Shown here one piece after another: positions 34,478-43,325 of a stretch of 64,000 nucleotides of DNA. Origin of the DNA: Rugosimonospora africana. Lineage in GTDB: Bacteria > Actinomycetota > Actinomycetes > Mycobacteriales > Micromonosporaceae. Where the stretch lies: positions 124,001-188,000 of the forward strand of contig NZ_BONZ01000038.1 in the NCBI RefSeq assembly GCF_016862975.1, given 5' to 3'. The position numbers and the translations under genes were made by a program. The notes below the pieces were generated by a model that searched no databases, had not been told where the DNA came from, and saw nothing but the letters and a program-made list of their open reading frames with translations. The first letter of the stretch is position 1; the number at the start of each line of letters is the position of its first letter.

Positions 34478-35559
34478 CGGGCAACCTCCGTCTGCGTGCG
34501 CGCCAGGCCGAGAGCTTCGTAGACCGGTTCGTCGCTGAACCGGAACGCGTCCAGGGCGCTGCCGGCCCGTACGCTCACCGGCGCCCAGGACGGCACCGCG
34601 AACAGGTCACCGGTGCCGACCTCGTACCGGCTCTCGCCCACGCTGACCGTGCCGGAGCCGGAGAACACCTGCCAGACCGAGGAGCCGACGTGCCGGGTCG
34701 GGGCGGTGACCGTACCGGCGGCGAACCGGTGCATCTCGGTGCGGATGGTGCTCAGCGCGTCGCGCCCGGTCAGCGGGTTGCTGAACCGGACCGCCGCGTG
34801 ACCGGGCTCCACGGTCGCGTCGTGCCCCTCGGCGGCGCAGGCCAGCTGCTCGCGCAGCGCGGCGTCGGTGTGCTCCCAGCGGTAGGCCATCAGCGGCGAC
34901 GAGGCGCGCTCCGGCCGGGCCACCGGCACCAGGCCCGGGTGACCCCAGATGCGCTCGTTGTACGAGCGGTCCGGAGTGGCCGTCGTGGCGAGCTGGTCCG
35001 GGCCGAACTCGAAGAAGCCCGCGTCGAGCTGGTCGACCAGCGGGATGTCCAGCCCGTCGATCCAGGCCATCGGGGTGTCGGTGGTGTTGTGGTGTTCGTG
35101 GAAGTGCCAGCCCGGAGTCAGCAGCAGGTCACCTCGGCGCATCGCGACCGCGTCGCCGTCGACGTTGGTCCACACGCCCTCGCCCTCGACGACGAAGCGG
35201 AACGCGGTCTGGGTGTGCCGGTGTGCCGGCGCGGTCTCCCGCGGCCCGAGGTACTGGATGGCCGCCCACAGTGTCGCGGTCGCGTACGGCTGGCCGGGAA
35301 TGCCGGGGTTCGCCAGCGCGATCGCCCGGCGCTCACCGCCCCGGCCAACCGGAACCAACCGGCCCGCCTCGGCGGCCAGCGGGTAGAGCGTGGACCACCG
35401 CCACAGCGCCGGTACGCCGGAGGGCTGCGGACTGGCCGGCATCAGGCCCTCACGCTGCGTCCACAGCGGTGTCAGGCCGGCGTCCGCGAAGTCGCGGTAC
35501 AGCCGTGTCAGGTCCGGATCGTCCTCGACCGGTCGGGTTGTCTGCTCCGCCTGCGTCAT
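34474..35559 (-). CDS. Gentisate 1,2-dioxygenase
   Basis: 361 residues, ATG at 35559 preceded by GAGGAGG. A bicupin: the N-terminal cupin (~95-180) has the iron-binding HRHTQTAFRFVVEGEGVWTNVDGD and GWHFHEHHN motifs, the C-terminal cupin (~275-345) is degenerate (RHVGSSVWQVFSGSGTVSVGE). It opens the ring of gentisate to maleylpyruvate with O2. First gene of a three-gene operon in which every junction overlaps by 4 nt. The divergent IclR-family gene is the likely regulator. Confidence 0.95.
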   Translation of the reverse strand: MTQAEQTTRPVEDDPDLTRLYRDFADAGLTPLWTQREGLMPASPQPSGVPALWRWSTLYPLAAEAGRLVPVGRGGERRAIALANPGIPGQPYATATLWAAIQYLGPRETAPAHRHTQTAFRFVVEGEGVWTNVDGDAVAMRRGDLLLTPGWHFHEHHNTTDTPMAWIDGLDIPLVDQLDAGFFEFGPDQLATTATPDRSYNERIWGHPGLVPVARPERASSPLMAYRWEHTDAALREQLACAAEGHDATVEPGHAAVRFSNPLTGRDALSTIRTEMHRFAAGTVTAPTRHVGSSVWQVFSGSGTVSVGESRYEVGTGDLFAVPSWAPVSVRAGSALDAFRFSDEPVYEALGLARTQTEVAR

Positions 35560-35660
35560 CGAGGCGCCCTCCTCGGGTGTGGTCTGTGCGGTGCGCCGGC
35601 GACCTCGCCGCGCACGGCACCATTGCGGTCACGTCGAGGCTAGAACGGCCGGCGGACGCG

Positions 35661-35688
35661 ATGGAATCCTCGCGTTCCGACATTCCAT
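35661..35688. promoter_or_regulatory. Candidate IclR operator
   Basis: Inverted repeat ATGGAAT (35661-35667), 14-nt spacer, ATTCCAT (35682-35688). Half-sites TGGAAT/ATTCCA resemble those of IclR-family operators. It lies 102 nt from the gentisate operon start and overlaps the upstream ATG of the IclR gene. Confidence 0.5.
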
Positions 35689-36553
35689 GGAGCAGAATAT
35701 CGGCGTGACCCCGCAGCCCCCCGTCGGCACCGTCGGCGCGACCCCGCAGCCCCCCGTCGGCACCGTCGGCGCGACCCCGCAGCCCCCCGCCGGCACCGTC
35801 GGCGCGACCCCGCAGCCGCCCGTCAACTCCGTCGACCGCGCCCTGCGGCTGGCACGGCTGCTCGTGGAGCGGCACCGGCTGCGCGTGCACGAGGCCGCCG
35901 ACGCGCTGGGCCTCGCGCCGTCGACCGTCCACCGGTTGCTGACCGCGCTCGTGGCGCACGGGTTCGCCACCCGCGACCGGCACCACGTGTACGCGGTCGG
36001 CCCGTTCCTGCGGGGGCTCGCGGTGCCCGCGCCGGCCAGCCCCGACCTGACCCACGTCGCGCACCCGCACCTGGTGGCGCTGTCCCGGCTGACCCGGGAG
36101 ACCGTGCACCTGGTGATGCTGGAAGGCAACGGTGTCCGGTTCGTCGACGGGGTGGAGGGCGGGCAGACCATCCGGGTCGCGTCGCGCACCGGCATCGTGC
36201 TGCCGGCGCACCTGACCTCCGGCGGCAAGGTGCTGCTGGCCGAGCTGTCCGCCGCCGAGCTCGCCGGGCTCTATCCGCGCGGGCTTCCGTTGCGGGCCGG
36301 CGCCGCCGGGCCCGACATCGGGGAGCTGCGCCGCGAGCTGGGCAACGTACGCCGGCGCGGATACGCGGTCAACGCCGAGGAGACCGAGCAGGGGGTGAAC
36401 GCGCTGGGCGCGTGTGTCCACGGGCCGGACGGCGCGGCGCTGGCCGCCGTTGTCGTAGCCGCGCCCAGCCAGCGGGTCAGCCGGCGCGCGCTGTCCGATC
36501 TGGCGCCGGCCGTGCTCGCCGCCGCCGCCCGGATCTCCGACGAACTCAGCTGA
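35687..36553 (+). CDS. IclR-family regulator with a tandem-repeat N-terminal tail
   Basis: 288 residues from ATG 35687; GTG 35705 behind GAATAT is an equally plausible leaderless start. Residues ~4-46 are four near-perfect 11-residue repeats (GATPQPPVGTV), encoded by a 33-bp minisatellite. Then a winged HTH (~47-105; NSVDRALRLARLLVER, GLAPSTVHRLLTAL) and the IclR effector domain (~120-280; FVDGVEGGQTIRVASRTG, LTSGGKVLLAEL, GACVHGPDGAALAAVVV). It is divergent from the gentisate operon and probably senses gentisate or a related aromatic. The Pro-rich repeated tail is not part of the family. Confidence 0.9.
   Translation: MEQNIGVTPQPPVGTVGATPQPPVGTVGATPQPPAGTVGATPQPPVNSVDRALRLARLLVERHRLRVHEAADALGLAPSTVHRLLTALVAHGFATRDRHHVYAVGPFLRGLAVPAPASPDLTHVAHPHLVALSRLTRETVHLVMLEGNGVRFVDGVEGGQTIRVASRTGIVLPAHLTSGGKVLLAELSAAELAGLYPRGLPLRAGAAGPDIGELRRELGNVRRRGYAVNAEETEQGVNALGACVHGPDGAALAAVVVAAPSQRVSRRALSDLAPAVLAAAARISDELS
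35702..35833 (+). repeat. 33-bp in-frame minisatellite, four units
   Basis: Units at 35702-35734, 35735-35767, 35768-35800 and 35801-35833. The first three differ by single bases; the last is diverged at its 3' end. The unit length is a multiple of three, so copy-number change keeps the IclR frame. Confidence 0.9.
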
Positions 36554-36627
36554 ATCCCCCTGGACGCCGGCACGCGGCCCACAACGGCCCGGAACGGCCC
36601 GGCGGAGCCCGTGACATAGTGAGCCGC

Positions 36628-37812
36628 ATGGCACGCACCCTGTACCGCGACGCGGCGCTCGCGGATGGCACCGGACCGCGGCTCAGGCTCGGCGTGAGCC
36701 TGCTCGTGGACGACGACCGGATCGAGTGGATCCGCCCGACCGGCGACGAACCGGACCCCGGCCCGGACGTCGAGGTCGTCGACGCGTCCGGGTGCACCGT
36801 CGTGCCCGGCCTGGTGGACAGCCACAGCCACCTGACGATGCCGGGCGGGGCGCACTGGATCGACCGCGGCTTCGATCCGGCCGACCGGCTGCTGCGGGTC
36901 GCCGAGGACAACGCGCGCCTGCAACGGGCCGCGGGCGTGCGCTGGGCGCGCGACGTCGGCTCGCCGGTGAAGACGGATCCGGTCGACGGCCGCACCCGCG
37001 GGCTGGCCCTCGGGGTACGGGACCGGTGGGCGGGGCACCGCGAGTACCCGTACGTGCGGGCGGCCGGTACCTGGATCGCGCGCGCCGGGGGCCTGCCGTC
37101 CGGGCTGGGCGTCGAGGTGTCCGACGGCGACGGGCTGCTGCGGGCCGCCATGGGGCAGCTCGACGACGGGGCCGACTTCGTGAAGCTGTACCTCGACGGT
37201 CCGGACCGGGAAACTTCGCCGTTCACGGTCGGCGAGGTACGGGCGGTGGTCGACGCGGCACACCGGCGCGGCGCCCGGGTCACCGCCCACTCCGGCATGC
37301 TGCCCGGTGCCCGGATCGGTGCCGAGGCCGGTGTCGACTCCCTGGAGCACGGCTTCCAGCTGGACGCCGACGTAGTGGCCGCGATGGCGGCGAACGGCGT
37401 CGCCATGGTGTCGACGCTGGCGGTGCTGGAGTCCTGGCGCTCGTTCGCCAGCACCACGGCCCTGCCTCGCTTCGCCGAGCCGGCCGGCCGCTCGCAGATC
37501 GCCGCGCGGCGCGAGTGGGCGCACGAGAGCGTACGGCTGGCGGCCCGGGCCGGCGTACTGATCGCGGCAGGTACCGACTTCGGTGGCGGCTCGTTGCGGG
37601 CCAACCAGTTGGCCTGGGAGATCGAGTGTCTGGTGACCGCCGGCCTGGAACCGTGGCAGGCGCTGGCCGCCGCGACCCGCAACGGCGGCGTCCTGCTGGG
37701 CGAGCCGGAGGCGGGCGTCATCCGGGAGGGCGGGCCGGCCGACTTCGTTCTGGTGCACGGCGATCCGCTATCGGACCCGGCCGCGATGTGGCGGGTCTGG
37801 CTGGTTCACTAG
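36628..37812 (+). CDS. Metal-dependent amidohydrolase
   Basis: 394 residues; ATG at 36628 with CATAGT 7 nt upstream. Composite N-terminal beta domain, then the TIM barrel with metal sites DSHSHL (~62-67), FVKLY Lys (~190), VTAHSG (~217), LEHGF (~240) and AAGTDFGG (~313). This ligand set (HxH, Lys, His, His, Asp) fits the imidazolonepropionase/prolidase-like amidohydrolase group (YtcJ/HutI relatives, Xaa-Pro dipeptidases). Substrate cannot be predicted. It follows the IclR gene by 74 nt, same strand. Confidence 0.9.
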   Translation: MARTLYRDAALADGTGPRLRLGVSLLVDDDRIEWIRPTGDEPDPGPDVEVVDASGCTVVPGLVDSHSHLTMPGGAHWIDRGFDPADRLLRVAEDNARLQRAAGVRWARDVGSPVKTDPVDGRTRGLALGVRDRWAGHREYPYVRAAGTWIARAGGLPSGLGVEVSDGDGLLRAAMGQLDDGADFVKLYLDGPDRETSPFTVGEVRAVVDAAHRRGARVTAHSGMLPGARIGAEAGVDSLEHGFQLDADVVAAMAANGVAMVSTLAVLESWRSFASTTALPRFAEPAGRSQIAARREWAHESVRLAARAGVLIAAGTDFGGGSLRANQLAWEIECLVTAGLEPWQALAAATRNGGVLLGEPEAGVIREGGPADFVLVHGDPLSDPAAMWRVWLVH

Positions 37813-37818
37813 GTCCCG

Positions 37819-37847
37819 CCCCGCCGATCGTTCGCCGGCCGGCGGGG
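37819..37847. terminator. Bidirectional hairpin between amidohydrolase and nei2
   Basis: CCCCGCCG / CGGCGGGG arms of 8 bp with 13-nt loop in the 49-nt gap between two converging genes. Confidence 0.5.
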
Positions 37848-37861
37848 AGCCCGTGCCGTCG

Positions 37862-38665
37862 CTAGGGCTGGCAGGCCGGGCACCAGTAGGAGTTGCGCCC
37901 GGCCAACTCCGACCGCAGGACCCCGGTGCCGCAGACCAGGCACGGCTGGCCGTGCCGGCGGTACACATACACCTCACCGCCGTGCCGGTCCATGCGCGGC
38001 GCCCGGCCCATCGCCTCCGGCGTGTGTCTACTGTGGACGGTGTCGATCCGCCCGCGCTGCACGCCCTCCTTCATCAGCGCCACCAGGTCGGCCCACAGCT
38101 CGGTGAACCCGTCGGGGCTCAACTCGCGACCGGGGCGGGTCGGCGGGATGCCCGCCCGAAACAGCACCTCGGACACGTAGACCAGCCCGGCACCGGCCAC
38201 AATGGACTGATCCATCAGCAGGGCCGCGAGCGGGGCGGCCCGGCCGCGGATCCGCGCGTAGGCCGCGGCGGGGTCGGCGTCGTCGCGCAGCGGATCCTCG
38301 CCCAACCGGCCGCGCAGCGCGTCGACCTCGCCCGGGCTCAGCAGCTCGCACGCCGACGCGCCGCGCAGTTCCAACCAGTGGCGCCGGGTGGAAAGCCGCA
38401 GCCGGACCTGCCCGACCGGCGGCGGGGCGGCGCCGGTGCCGTCGGTGAAGGCGCCGTAGAGCCCGAGGTGGATGTGCACCGAGCGGCCGTCGTAGTGGTG
38501 CAGGAGATGCTTGCCGTATGCCTCGGTGTCTCGCAGGACCGCCCCGGACACGGCCGCGGCCCCGGCTGCGAACCGGCCCTGCGGGCTGCTCGCGCTGACC
38601 CGCTTGCCGGCGAACAGCGTCCGGTGCCGGTCGGCGAGGCGGTGGAGGGTATGTCCTTCGGGCAC
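37862..38665 (-). CDS. nei2: DNA glycosylase/AP lyase of the Fpg/Nei family
   Basis: 267 residues; GTG start at 38665, 5 nt behind -10-like TAGGCT. The mature N-terminus PEGHTLHRLA has the catalytic Pro2-Glu3 pair; Lys in AYGKHLLHHY is the conserved third residue. The H2TH region (~130-175; PLAALLMDQSIVAGAGLVYVSEVLFRAGI) and a C-terminal zinc finger (CLVCGTG...YWCPACQP, four Cys) complete the fold. PEGHT, rather than PELPE or PEGPE, marks the actinobacterial Nei2 group. It removes oxidised pyrimidines and cuts abasic sites in DNA. Confidence 0.92.
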   Translation of the reverse strand: MPEGHTLHRLADRHRTLFAGKRVSASSPQGRFAAGAAAVSGAVLRDTEAYGKHLLHHYDGRSVHIHLGLYGAFTDGTGAAPPPVGQVRLRLSTRRHWLELRGASACELLSPGEVDALRGRLGEDPLRDDADPAAAYARIRGRAAPLAALLMDQSIVAGAGLVYVSEVLFRAGIPPTRPGRELSPDGFTELWADLVALMKEGVQRGRIDTVHSRHTPEAMGRAPRMDRHGGEVYVYRRHGQPCLVCGTGVLRSELAGRNSYWCPACQP

Positions 38666-38670
38666 ACTCG

Positions 38671-38676
38671 AGCCTA
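38671..38676 (-). promoter_or_regulatory. Leaderless -10 box of nei2
   Basis: TAGGCT on the minus strand, 5 nt before the GTG at 38665; no ribosome-binding site. Confidence 0.45.
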
Positions 38677-38694
38677 ACGCGTGGACGGCACCGG

Positions 38695-38725
38695 GCCGGG
38701 GAGGGGCACGAGACCCCTCCCCGGC
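38695..38725 (-). terminator. Terminator of the minus-strand sedolisin gene
   Basis: Perfect 12-bp stem (GCCGGGGAGGGG, 7-nt loop, complementary arm) 30 nt after the stop of the 1396-aa protease gene and before nei2. Confidence 0.85.
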
Positions 38726-38755
38726 CGGTCCACCGGGTCAGCTCAGTCCTTCGGG

Positions 38756-41700
38756 TCAATCCTTCTTCAGGGCGTAACTGGCGGTGGTGGTCGTACCCTT
38801 CGTGATCTTCACGGTGCGGACCTGCGGCTGGTAGCCGTCCTTGGCGACGATCACCTGCAGCGGGTTGTTGCGGGTGTCCAGCCAGAGGGCGTACTGGCCG
38901 TTCTTGTCGGTTTTCAGGGTGTAGCTCGTGGCCCAGCTGTCGATCTGTACCGTCGCGCCGGCCAGGACGGATCCGTCCGCCGCCGAGGTGACCGTACCGG
39001 TGATCTTGCCCCAGGTCTTGGGCGGGTTCACCGTCATCGACACCTTGACCGCCGGCACCGGGTACGGCGTGTCCGTGGACAGGGCCACGTTCGCCGCGTA
39101 CGTGCCCGGCTGGGTGATCGCGGCCACACTGGCGTCCACGGTCACCGTCACCTTCGCGGTCTTGCCCGGCGCCAGCGTGAGGCTGGTCGCGTCCTCCGAC
39201 AGCCACGGCACATCGCTCGCACCGCCGCAGTCGGCGAATCCGGGCAGCACCGAGCTGATCGGCAGCGGCGGCGCGAACGCGCCACCGGGGTTGCCGCCGA
39301 CCTGGTAGAAGCCGCAGGCGCTACCGCCGCGGTAGAACGCGTTGTTGGCGTTGGGCAGGGCGCTCCACGAGTCGCTGCCCGGGTCGTACGCGAAGCCCTG
39401 GTTGGTCACCGTGAGGCTGTTGTTGGTGACGCCGGCCGAGACCAGCAGCATCCCGTTCGCGACCGTGTAGTTCGAGCCCCACATGTCCATCGGCAGGCTG
39501 GCCACCGGCGACCAGGAGTCGGTGCCCGGGTCGTAGGCGTAGGCGTGCGCGATGCCCGCCCCGCTGTTGACCGTGCCGCCGGCGCAGTAGAGCTTCGCGC
39601 CGAGGCCGCCGCACGACTCCCAGGACACCGTCTCCGGGTACGCGGCGGCCGGCGACCAGGTGTCCGACACCGGGTCGTAGACCTCCACGTCCGTGTTGCC
39701 GCAGGTGCTGGTGCAGCCACCGACGACGTACAGCTTGCCGCCCAGCACCGCCGCGCCGGAACCGGCGTACGGCTTGGGATCCGGCGCCCCGGTCGTCCAC
39801 CCGTTGGTGGCCGGGTCGTAGATTTCCAGCTTCGAGTCCGGGTTGCCGTTGACGTCCCAGCCGCCGGCCACGTAGAACTTGCCGCCGATGAACGCGGCGG
39901 CCGGCTTCTCCCGGGTGTCCGCCGCGCTGGCCAGCGGGCTCCAGCTGCCGGTGTCCGGGTCGTAGACGTACATCGCCGCGGTGTCACCGTCGCCGGTGAA
40001 ACCGAACGCCGAGTACAGCTTCCCGTCGTTGACCCCGGCGACGTTGTCCTGGATCGGGGTCGGGTAGTTGGCGATCGCAGTCCACGGCGCGTCCGACGGC
40101 GTGTTGTCCGCCGGCGCGGACTTCGCCGCCGGTGCCACCGGCTTGCCGCCCGCCATCAGCGCGTGCGGCGAGTACTTGCCGTTGACCCTCTGCACCGGCG
40201 CGCCGCTTTGGGCCATCAGCGTCGAGCCGCCGTCCTGCTCGCCGATCGTCACGGTGGCCGGTGCGGTGCCGGTGTTCTTCAGGGTGACCGTGGCGCTGGC
40301 CGTGCCGCCCCAGCCGACCGTCTTGTCGATGCTCGACGTGCTGGCCGTCACCTGGCCGGCCTTCAGCGAGAAGTCCGCCCGGGTGGCGTAGTTGGCCGCC
40401 ACCTTCGGGGTGGCCGTCGCGGTGGTGTACCGGCCGGCCGCGGCGGTGAACTGGTGCGCGCCGGTGGCCGGCGAGAACAGCCAGTAGAAACCGTCGCCGA
40501 GGTTGGTGTCATCCGGCGTGGCGGAGGTGGTGGCGGTGACCCCGGCGGAGTCCACAGCGGACACCAGCGCCCCGACCACACCCTTGCCGGTGTTGGCGTC
40601 GGTCACCTGGCCGAAGACGATGCCACCCGCGATCGTCGGGTCGCAGGTCCGGGCGCCGATGAACACGTTGTCCAGCTGCCACCACCAGCCGAAGCTGCCG
40701 GTGAAGTGGAACCGCACCAGCACCGAGGACTTCCCCGCCGCCTGCGGCACCGGGATGTCGACGTGAGCAGTGCGCAACGCGTCGGCGGTGTGGCGCCAGA
40801 CGTTGCTCCACGTCGTGCCGCCGTCGACGCTCACGTCCACGTCGGCGGTCTGGCCGTTGTAGGGGTCGTAGTCGGTGTCGAAGCTGACCGACGGGCTGGC
40901 CACGTCGCTGAAGTCCGCGGCCGGCGCGGTCAGGGTGGTGTCCTCCGTGTTGGCCGAACCGGCGTGGTCGCTGTCCACGATGGCGAAGCCACCGCTGCCG
41001 CCGGTGAGGTTGCCACGGTCACCGTCGTCGGTGAACGCCCAGCCGGCCGTGCCGCTGCCGTTGTCCACCGTCCAGCCGGCCGGCGCGGTGGTGCCGTCGA
41101 ACGGCTGCGTCGTACCGGAGTAGTGCACCTGGTAGCCGGGCGCGTCACAGGCCAGCGTGTCGACCGGTACCGTGATGTTGCCCTGCGCCCCGGAGTCGCC
41201 CACCGTGACGCGGGTACCGCCGGTGCTGTACCCGCTGTAGGCCGGCGTGGCCTGCAACTGGTAGGTCTCGCCCTGCGGCAGGTCCATGCTGTAGTGCCCG
41301 GTGGCCGGGTCGGTGAAGACTCCCCCGCCCGGTACGCCGGCCGCGGTGACCCTCGCGTACAGCGGCCAGCCGTGCCCGGAGCCGTCGGTGACCGTGCCGC
41401 TCACGGTCGCGTGCGGCAGCGCGGTCAGCGCGAAGTTCTCCGTCACCGAGGCACCGTCGCCGACACTGACGCCGGTGACGGACGCGTCCTTGTACCCGTA
41501 CCCGTGCACCGTCACGTCGTAGCTGCCGACCGGCACGTGCAGATCGTAGTGCCCCTGCGCGTCGCTGGTGGTGTTGGTGTCACCGGCCGACACGGTCGCT
41601 CCGGCGACGGCCGCCCCGGTGCCGGCGTCGGTCACCGTGCCGGTCACGTCGCCGTGCGGCCCGGTGGCGAACGCCGCGATCCCGTTCGGGGTACCGAGGC

Positions 41701-42946
41701 CGGTCGGGCCGTCGTACCCGGCGCCGGCGGTGCACAGGTACGCCGGCGTACAGGTGCCGTTGTTCCCCGTCGTCACGTCGTTGAGCGACCCGGTCTTCGC
41801 GTACGGGTACGAGTTCGGGTACGTGCCGGTGACCGGGGTACCCGCGTCGGCGTACACCGAGGCGATGATGGGCGATGCCGCGCTGGTGCCGCCGTACACG
41901 CTCCAGCCGGTGTTGCCGTAGGTCTGGTACACCGCGACGCCCGTTGCCGGGTCGGCGACCGCGGACACGTCCGCCTCCGCCCGGTTGGCGCAGCCGGTGT
42001 CCGTCTGGAACGACGGCTTCGCCTCGTACAGCGAGCAGCCGCTGCCCGGAGCGCCGAACGAGTCGTTCCACACCGACTCCGACCAGCCGCGGTCGTTGCT
42101 CGCCCGGGTCAGCGCGGTGCCGCCGACCGCGGTCACGTACTGGGACGCGGCCGGGTAGCTGACCCCGTACCCGTCGTCGCCAGTGCTGGCGACGACCGCG
42201 ACGCCGGGGTGGTTGAAGTGCGGGTCCGACGCGGTGGTTTCGGTCGGGTCCTCGCCGCTGCCCGGGGTGCTGTCGTAGCCGCTGCCCCAGCTGTTGGACA
42301 CGTACTTCGCACCGAGCGCGACCGCCTCGTCCTCGGCGGCGTACAGGTCGGTGTTGTTGTTGGTGTCCGCCTCCACGAGCACGATGTGCGCCTGCGGGGC
42401 GACGGCGGAGACCATGTCCAGATCCAGCGAGATCTCGCCGGCCCAGTCGCCGTTCGGGGTCGGGTAGTCGGTGCCGCCGCGCTGGTTCACCTTGCGGAAG
42501 CAGCCATTGTCCGTGGTACAGGCCGGCAGCCCGTACTGCTGGCGGTACACCGCCAGGTCGGCCTCGGCGTTCGGGTCGTCGAAGGCGTCCACGATGGCGA
42601 CCGTGGCACCGGCTCCGCCGTCGGCCGGCAACGCGTAGGCGCTGCGCAGGTCTGCCGGGCCGTAGCCCTGCGGGGTGGTGTCGGCGGGGCGCACGCCGCG
42701 CGTCCCCGCGATGTCGGTGCGGCGCAACGCGAAGCAGGCCGACTGGCCCTTCTTCGCGGTACCGCAGACCGCCACGACGGTGTGCTTCGCCGAGGCGGTA
42801 CCGGCCGCGGTGGCCGGTCCCGCCTTGGCCGGGGCGGCGGTGGCCGCGGCCGGTAGGCCGAGCACCGCGGTGGCGACGACGAGAGCCCCGGTCAGGAACC
42901 AGGTTCTGGCTCTGGCCGGGATTCGTCCGGGATGGGATTGGTGCAT
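38756..42946 (-). CDS. Secreted sedolisin (S53)-kelch multidomain protease, copy A
   Basis: 1396 residues from the ATG at 42946, 6 nt after GGAGG. Signal peptide (~1-38); only ~45 residues precede the catalytic domain, so the usual large S53 propeptide is missing. Catalytic region (~95-460) has the sedolisin triad Glu171 and Asp175 (WAGEISLDLDM) and Ser355 (YGGTSAASP), with oxyanion Asp257 (STGDDGYG). Then two carboxypeptidase-regulatory-like beta domains (~460-620), a MAM/jelly-roll-like module (~640-790; DVDVSVDGGTTWSNVW, FHFTGSFGWWWQLDNVFIG), a third regulatory-like domain, an Ig-like domain, a six-bladed kelch propeller (~955-1240) and two final beta domains. Acid-type serine-carboxyl endopeptidase acting outside the cell. 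Closely related to the divergent gene at 43326. Confidence 0.93.
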   Translation of the reverse strand: MHQSHPGRIPARARTWFLTGALVVATAVLGLPAAATAAPAKAGPATAAGTASAKHTVVAVCGTAKKGQSACFALRRTDIAGTRGVRPADTTPQGYGPADLRSAYALPADGGAGATVAIVDAFDDPNAEADLAVYRQQYGLPACTTDNGCFRKVNQRGGTDYPTPNGDWAGEISLDLDMVSAVAPQAHIVLVEADTNNNTDLYAAEDEAVALGAKYVSNSWGSGYDSTPGSGEDPTETTASDPHFNHPGVAVVASTGDDGYGVSYPAASQYVTAVGGTALTRASNDRGWSESVWNDSFGAPGSGCSLYEAKPSFQTDTGCANRAEADVSAVADPATGVAVYQTYGNTGWSVYGGTSAASPIIASVYADAGTPVTGTYPNSYPYAKTGSLNDVTTGNNGTCTPAYLCTAGAGYDGPTGLGTPNGIAAFATGPHGDVTGTVTDAGTGAAVAGATVSAGDTNTTSDAQGHYDLHVPVGSYDVTVHGYGYKDASVTGVSVGDGASVTENFALTALPHATVSGTVTDGSGHGWPLYARVTAAGVPGGGVFTDPATGHYSMDLPQGETYQLQATPAYSGYSTGGTRVTVGDSGAQGNITVPVDTLACDAPGYQVHYSGTTQPFDGTTAPAGWTVDNGSGTAGWAFTDDGDRGNLTGGSGGFAIVDSDHAGSANTEDTTLTAPAADFSDVASPSVSFDTDYDPYNGQTADVDVSVDGGTTWSNVWRHTADALRTAHVDIPVPQAAGKSSVLVRFHFTGSFGWWWQLDNVFIGARTCDPTIAGGIVFGQVTDANTGKGVVGALVSAVDSAGVTATTSATPDDTNLGDGFYWLFSPATGAHQFTAAAGRYTTATATPKVAANYATRADFSLKAGQVTASTSSIDKTVGWGGTASATVTLKNTGTAPATVTIGEQDGGSTLMAQSGAPVQRVNGKYSPHALMAGGKPVAPAAKSAPADNTPSDAPWTAIANYPTPIQDNVAGVNDGKLYSAFGFTGDGDTAAMYVYDPDTGSWSPLASAADTREKPAAAFIGGKFYVAGGWDVNGNPDSKLEIYDPATNGWTTGAPDPKPYAGSGAAVLGGKLYVVGGCTSTCGNTDVEVYDPVSDTWSPAAAYPETVSWESCGGLGAKLYCAGGTVNSGAGIAHAYAYDPGTDSWSPVASLPMDMWGSNYTVANGMLLVSAGVTNNSLTVTNQGFAYDPGSDSWSALPNANNAFYRGGSACGFYQVGGNPGGAFAPPLPISSVLPGFADCGGASDVPWLSEDATSLTLAPGKTAKVTVTVDASVAAITQPGTYAANVALSTDTPYPVPAVKVSMTVNPPKTWGKITGTVTSAADGSVLAGATVQIDSWATSYTLKTDKNGQYALWLDTRNNPLQVIVAKDGYQPQVRTVKITKGTTTTASYALKKD

Positions 42947-43325
42947 CAAGGTCCTCCAGCCTCGTTGCACGGACGACCCTTGTTGGGGTCGACGACAGAC
43001 GATCTTCGCCCGCCGTTTTCCCACCATGCGAAGGCACACTTAAATGTGTCAACGCATTCACGGAGGGCAACATGGGAAGCGACTCATATGCGCACCGCCT
43101 GCGTTAACGCCCCAACGTGGCCCGCGGCAGGATTGAACAGCGACACCTGCCGATGGCACGGCCGCCAGCGCCGTCCGGCGTGAATGCGTCACGGCGGAAA
43201 GCCGCCACCCGGCCGCGTTGATTTCCGAAGTACCGCTGGTGAATCTCTTCTTGCCAGCGGATTCCCCGGGCTCACCGTCGAGCTGCCCGCCTGGCGCCGA
43301 CCGCGGCTACCCGACTGGAGCATCC
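42947..43325. promoter_or_regulatory. 379-nt divergent control region of the two sedolisin genes
   Basis: Relatively AT-rich for this genome. It holds a 10-bp sequence ACGCATTCAC (43052-43061) and its exact reverse complement (43180-43189), so one copy faces each gene. A short near-palindrome CACACTTAAATGTGTC (43034-43049) adjoins the first copy. No convincing ORF is seen. This looks like a shared regulatory region with paired operators. Confidence 0.55.

Noticed and set aside
35702-35833. Possible CRISPR array
   Set aside because: Units are contiguous without spacers, in frame and coding; it is a tandem repeat.
38681-42856. 1391-codon open frame on the plus strand
   Set aside because: Antisense to the sedolisin A gene; Arg/Val/Gly/His-rich composition typical of high-GC shadow frames, no domain or start signal.
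43081-43217. Small ORFs in the sedolisin spacer
   Set aside because: No start with ribosome site or -10 box and no coding-like composition; kept as control region.
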